From NCBI RefSeq assembly GCF_009828745.1, contig NZ_WTSX01000016.1, positions 1 to 55,581 of the forward strand: a DNA stretch of 55,581 bases, given 5' to 3'. Under the pieces are notes generated by a model. That model was not told where the DNA came from, ran no database searches, and was given only the letters and a program-made list of their open reading frames with translations. A program made the position numbers and the translations under genes. Position 1 is the first letter of the stretch; every line of letters starts with the position of its first letter. The DNA is from Erysipelothrix anatis. GTDB lineage: Bacteria > Bacillota_I > Bacilli_A > Erysipelotrichales > Erysipelotrichaceae. This document shows, in pieces, positions 53,739 to 55,581 of this stretch.

Positions 53739-53882
53739 CTATTCTTCTTTTTCAATGAGTTGTAAGACAAGCACAACCACTATTAGATTAAAACCTAGCG
53801 TTATTAAGATAGTTTGCCAATAAGGAAGCCAGATATATATGGCCACTTCAAACAGTATGAATGCGATGCATAGTAGTATCAC
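53739..53882 (-). CDS. Tiny two-helix membrane protein
   Basis: A 47-residue frame begins with a GTG that overlaps the stop of the HNH gene (GTGA) and ends in TAG. It encodes two hydrophobic helices (about 2-22 and 24-40) and an acidic end (LIEKEE). Overlap with the gene before it and the clean membrane profile support it, although the ribosome site is weak. Function is unknown; a small phage membrane protein. Confidence 0.5.
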   Translation of the reverse strand: MILLCIAFILFEVAIYIWLPYWQTILITLGFNLIVVVLVLQLIEKEE

Positions 53883-54190
53883 TTGAACTTTTTCTGTTTT
53901 TTCTTTTCCCATTCTTCGAATTCCTTTCTACGTCTTCTTTGCCAGTACTTACCTTTATTTGTTATTTCATTTGTAACTCGATCATGCATTTTATTGTGTT
54001 CCACTCGAGAGAGTGAAATCAGATTCCAATTTTCAAATCTTAGTTCTGGATAAGACTCTAATGGATAGATGTGGTGTACATGACTTGCTTGTATCGTTCG
54101 ACCATATCTTTTTGACTCCTGGCAAATATAATGGTCTCGCTTTAATATATATTCTCTTTTATTTTTCCATTTGGTAGATTTGTACATCAT
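53879..54190 (-). CDS. HNH endonuclease
   Basis: A 103-residue nuclease with the HNH motif: H39-H40 ('HVHHIYP'), N56 ('NWNLISL') and H65/H69 ('HNKMH'). Only one Cys (C23) is seen, so the usual zinc ribbon is absent. In cos phages such as HK97 an HNH protein next to terminase is required for DNA cutting and packaging. The lysine-rich end (KKKQKKFK) may bind DNA. The start overlaps the previous gene (ATGA). Confidence 0.9.
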   Translation of the reverse strand: MMYKSTKWKNKREYILKRDHYICQESKRYGRTIQASHVHHIYPLESYPELRFENWNLISLSRVEHNKMHDRVTNEITNKGKYWQRRRRKEFEEWEKKKQKKFK

Positions 54191-54369
54191 AGTTGTTTAA
54201 AGTTGAATCTCATCGATTCCTCTTGCATAGTCAAATTACCTTGACCATTGACAGATACGATATAGGAGTTCCTTACTTTTTTGACTATTTTTAATACATC
54301 ACCTGGATTAATTTGGACTTGAATTCCGCTGACATTTTTTCCAATTGTCTTTCTTACACAAATATACAT
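54187..54369 (-). CDS. Small phage protein upstream of HNH
   Basis: A 60-residue protein of alternating strands ('SGIQVQINPGDVLKIVKK', 'YIVSVNGQGNLTM'), resembling small beta-barrel phage proteins. AAAGGAAG lies before the ATG at 54369; the longer frame from 54459 lacks a site. The end overlaps the HNH start. Function unknown. Confidence 0.65.
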   Translation of the reverse strand: MYICVRKTIGKNVSGIQVQINPGDVLKIVKKVRNSYIVSVNGQGNLTMQEESMRFNFKQL

Positions 54370-54564
54370 AGTATCTTCCTTTCTCGTTCCCACCACAGTG
54401 GAGGTAATAATAACTTGTTTTGTTATACTGTGGCGCGAACCAAAACAAAAGACACACAAATTAATGCATGCCTTTTGTACGGATAATGATTGTTGTCAGA
54501 TAACTGAATGGCTTGAAAGCCACACTAACATAATATCATCAAAAAACAGGGCGCGACGGTCAAC

Positions 54565-55179
54565 TTAAAAATTAATCATGATTTCATCAATCGATCGTCT
54601 TAATGTTTTTTCACTACCTCCTAGTCTTCTCGCTAAAACTTCCATAGTGAGTTTGTCCTCTCTTTTGCTATTGATATATATTTTTGTAACAATCTTCCTG
54701 TCTTGATCCGATAAGTTATCTAAGAAGTCTTCAATTTTATCAGTTCTGTGGCGAGTCGTAGCATATTCTTTTTGATACTCCTGAAGTTTATCTCTAAGTG
54801 CTTGAGCTTTTACTTCTTTACTTTCGCCATTTCCATTTGAAATGATTACAGTTGTACCAGGAGACTTTACACCTTTTAGTTGAGTTAGGATCACAAGTAT
54901 TTTATCTTGCAATTCATGGCACACACCTAATAAGAACATATATTGTTTCAATTCAGATTTAGCATAGTTTATATGGGCACGCTTGTTCTCAAAGACCTTT
55001 AGGAATTTGCTAGATGCTTTCTCGACGATCTCAATTTGATTATTAATATCATGGAGTTCTTCGATTGCTTCCTGAACTATCAATTCATTTTTCATTTCAT
55101 TGCTCTTGCTGTTTGTAATTAAACCTTCTAATCTTTTGCGTTCAGATTTAAGCCGCTCAAGTTTGACATTGTCAATCAC
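54565..55179 (-). CDS. Sigma-like phage late regulator
   Basis: A 204-residue protein. The first 150 residues are mostly coiled coil; the end (about 152-204, 'LSDQDRKIVTKIYINSKRE', 'MEVLARRLGGSEKTLRRSIDEI') is a helix-turn-helix like sigma region 4 or ArpU-type late activators. It stands at the place, just before the packaging genes, where late-gene activators are found in Bacillota phages. It probably starts with GTG one base after the overlap with the dockerin-like gene. Role inferred. Confidence 0.7.
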   Translation of the reverse strand: MIDNVKLERLKSERKRLEGLITNSKSNEMKNELIVQEAIEELHDINNQIEIVEKASSKFLKVFENKRAHINYAKSELKQYMFLLGVCHELQDKILVILTQLKGVKSPGTTVIISNGNGESKEVKAQALRDKLQEYQKEYATTRHRTDKIEDFLDNLSDQDRKIVTKIYINSKREDKLTMEVLARRLGGSEKTLRRSIDEIMINF

Positions 55180-55493
55180 TATTCATACACCCCTAACTTT
55201 CTTTGAATGATTATTCTTACAAGTTCCAAGTCTGTTCCATCCACTATCCCATCCTTGTTGATATCAGCTCGGAGTTGCTCTACTTTCTCGAGACGTCTTA
55301 CTCCCATTAGATGACTTTTAATCATGGCCATATCCGATATGTTTAGTATTCCATCTCCATTAACATCACCTACTAGATGATCATTTATCTGCTGTTTATG
55401 TTCTAACTCGGTTCTGATTCCAATAGTGAGTATCATAGAAACAATTATCATTAACAATACGTTAGTTACTATTTTCGATTTAAATGGTTCCAT
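55179..55493 (-). CDS. Membrane-anchored dockerin-like protein
   Basis: A 104-residue protein. One N-terminal membrane helix (about 8-26) is followed by a complete type I dockerin: two EF-hand-like loops, D43-V-N-G-D-G-I-L-N-I-S-D54 and D77-I-N-K-D-G-I-V-D-G-T-D88, each followed by a helix. Dockerins bind cohesin domains and calcium; they are known from cellulosomes and some surface complexes of gut bacteria. Finding one between phage regulatory and packaging genes is odd. AGGAG lies before the ATG. The end overlaps the sigma-like gene. Confidence 0.85.
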   Translation of the reverse strand: MEPFKSKIVTNVLLMIIVSMILTIGIRTELEHKQQINDHLVGDVNGDGILNISDMAMIKSHLMGVRRLEKVEQLRADINKDGIVDGTDLELVRIIIQRKLGVYE

Positions 55494-55581
55494 TGATTAT
55501 CTCCTGCGCTTCTAAGTACCTGATTGTTAGGTTGATTGCGTGATGAACTTTGGGTGTAGTTCTTCCTGTGTATGGATCATA
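55480..55581 (-). CDS. C-terminal end of a gene running off the right edge
   Basis: An open frame enters from the right edge and ends with TAA at 55480-55482, giving 33 residues ('YDPYTGRTTPKVHHAINLTI', then 'RYLEAQEIINGTI'). It overlaps the dockerin-like start by 14 bases, in keeping with the packed style of this operon. Too short to be assigned. Confidence 0.6.
   Translation of the reverse strand, partial: YDPYTGRTTPKVHHAINLTIRYLEAQEIINGTI

Overview
The window reads as a low-GC Gram-positive (Bacillota) chromosome with a prophage integrated at its right side. AGGAG-type ribosome sites, TTGACA/TATAAT promoters, U-tract hairpin terminators, a purine riboswitch, a Bacillus-type Fur box, WxL cell-surface proteins and an LPXTG adhesin all point there. 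An Erysipelotrichia-like host (for example an Erysipelothrix relative) is my best guess, but that is inference from gene style only.

Host part (1-34557). 171-4659 is a three-gene minus-strand cell-surface (csc/WxL) cluster: a WxL-interacting protein, a large beta-helix-like WxL protein and a small WxL protein. 4916-9320 holds an unpaired GatZ/KbaZ-type protein, an amidohydrolase of the cytosine-deaminase type and a purine permease controlled by a guanine-class riboswitch. 9357-15939 carries a GNAT enzyme, a D-2-hydroxyacid dehydrogenase next to an AEC transporter, a P1B-4 (iron-efflux type) ATPase behind a perfect Fur box, an aldo/keto reductase and a patatin. 16007-25898 is mostly housekeeping: RmuC, a CPBP protease, alanine racemase, GNAT, YitT, a TIM-barrel protein, a HesB-like protein, the small (p)ppGpp synthetase RelQ, a DUF1576 membrane protein and an AAA ATPase. 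26218-32967 is one 2249-residue LPQTG-anchored adhesin with eight 93-residue SpaA/Cna_B repeats in exact 279-base register. ProC, an SRPBCC protein and tmRNA (ssrA) follow.

Prophage part (34909-55581, open at the right edge). Every gene here is on the minus strand, so late transcription runs toward ssrA, whose 3' end is the likely attachment site. From right to left: a membrane-anchored dockerin-like protein, a sigma-like regulator, HNH nuclease, small and large terminase, portal, prohead protease, HK97-type capsid, connector and tail-completion proteins, major tail protein, two related tail-assembly chaperones, tape measure, Dit, a tail spike ending in a self-cleaving S74 chaperone, holin, M23 endolysin and an XhlA-like protein. 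This is the layout of a cos-type siphovirus. Between the lysis genes and ssrA lies an independently transcribed cassette: a Panacea-domain (DUF4065) antitoxin with an adjacent unrecognised protein, probably its toxin, followed by a small gene. The integrase and early genes must lie beyond the window.

The most notable points are the dockerin in a phage late region, the Panacea cassette with its own promoter and terminators, the Fur box overlapping the start region of an efflux ATPase gene, the S74 tail spike, terminators fused to the stop codons of the capsid and major tail genes, and the regular repeat array of the giant adhesin.
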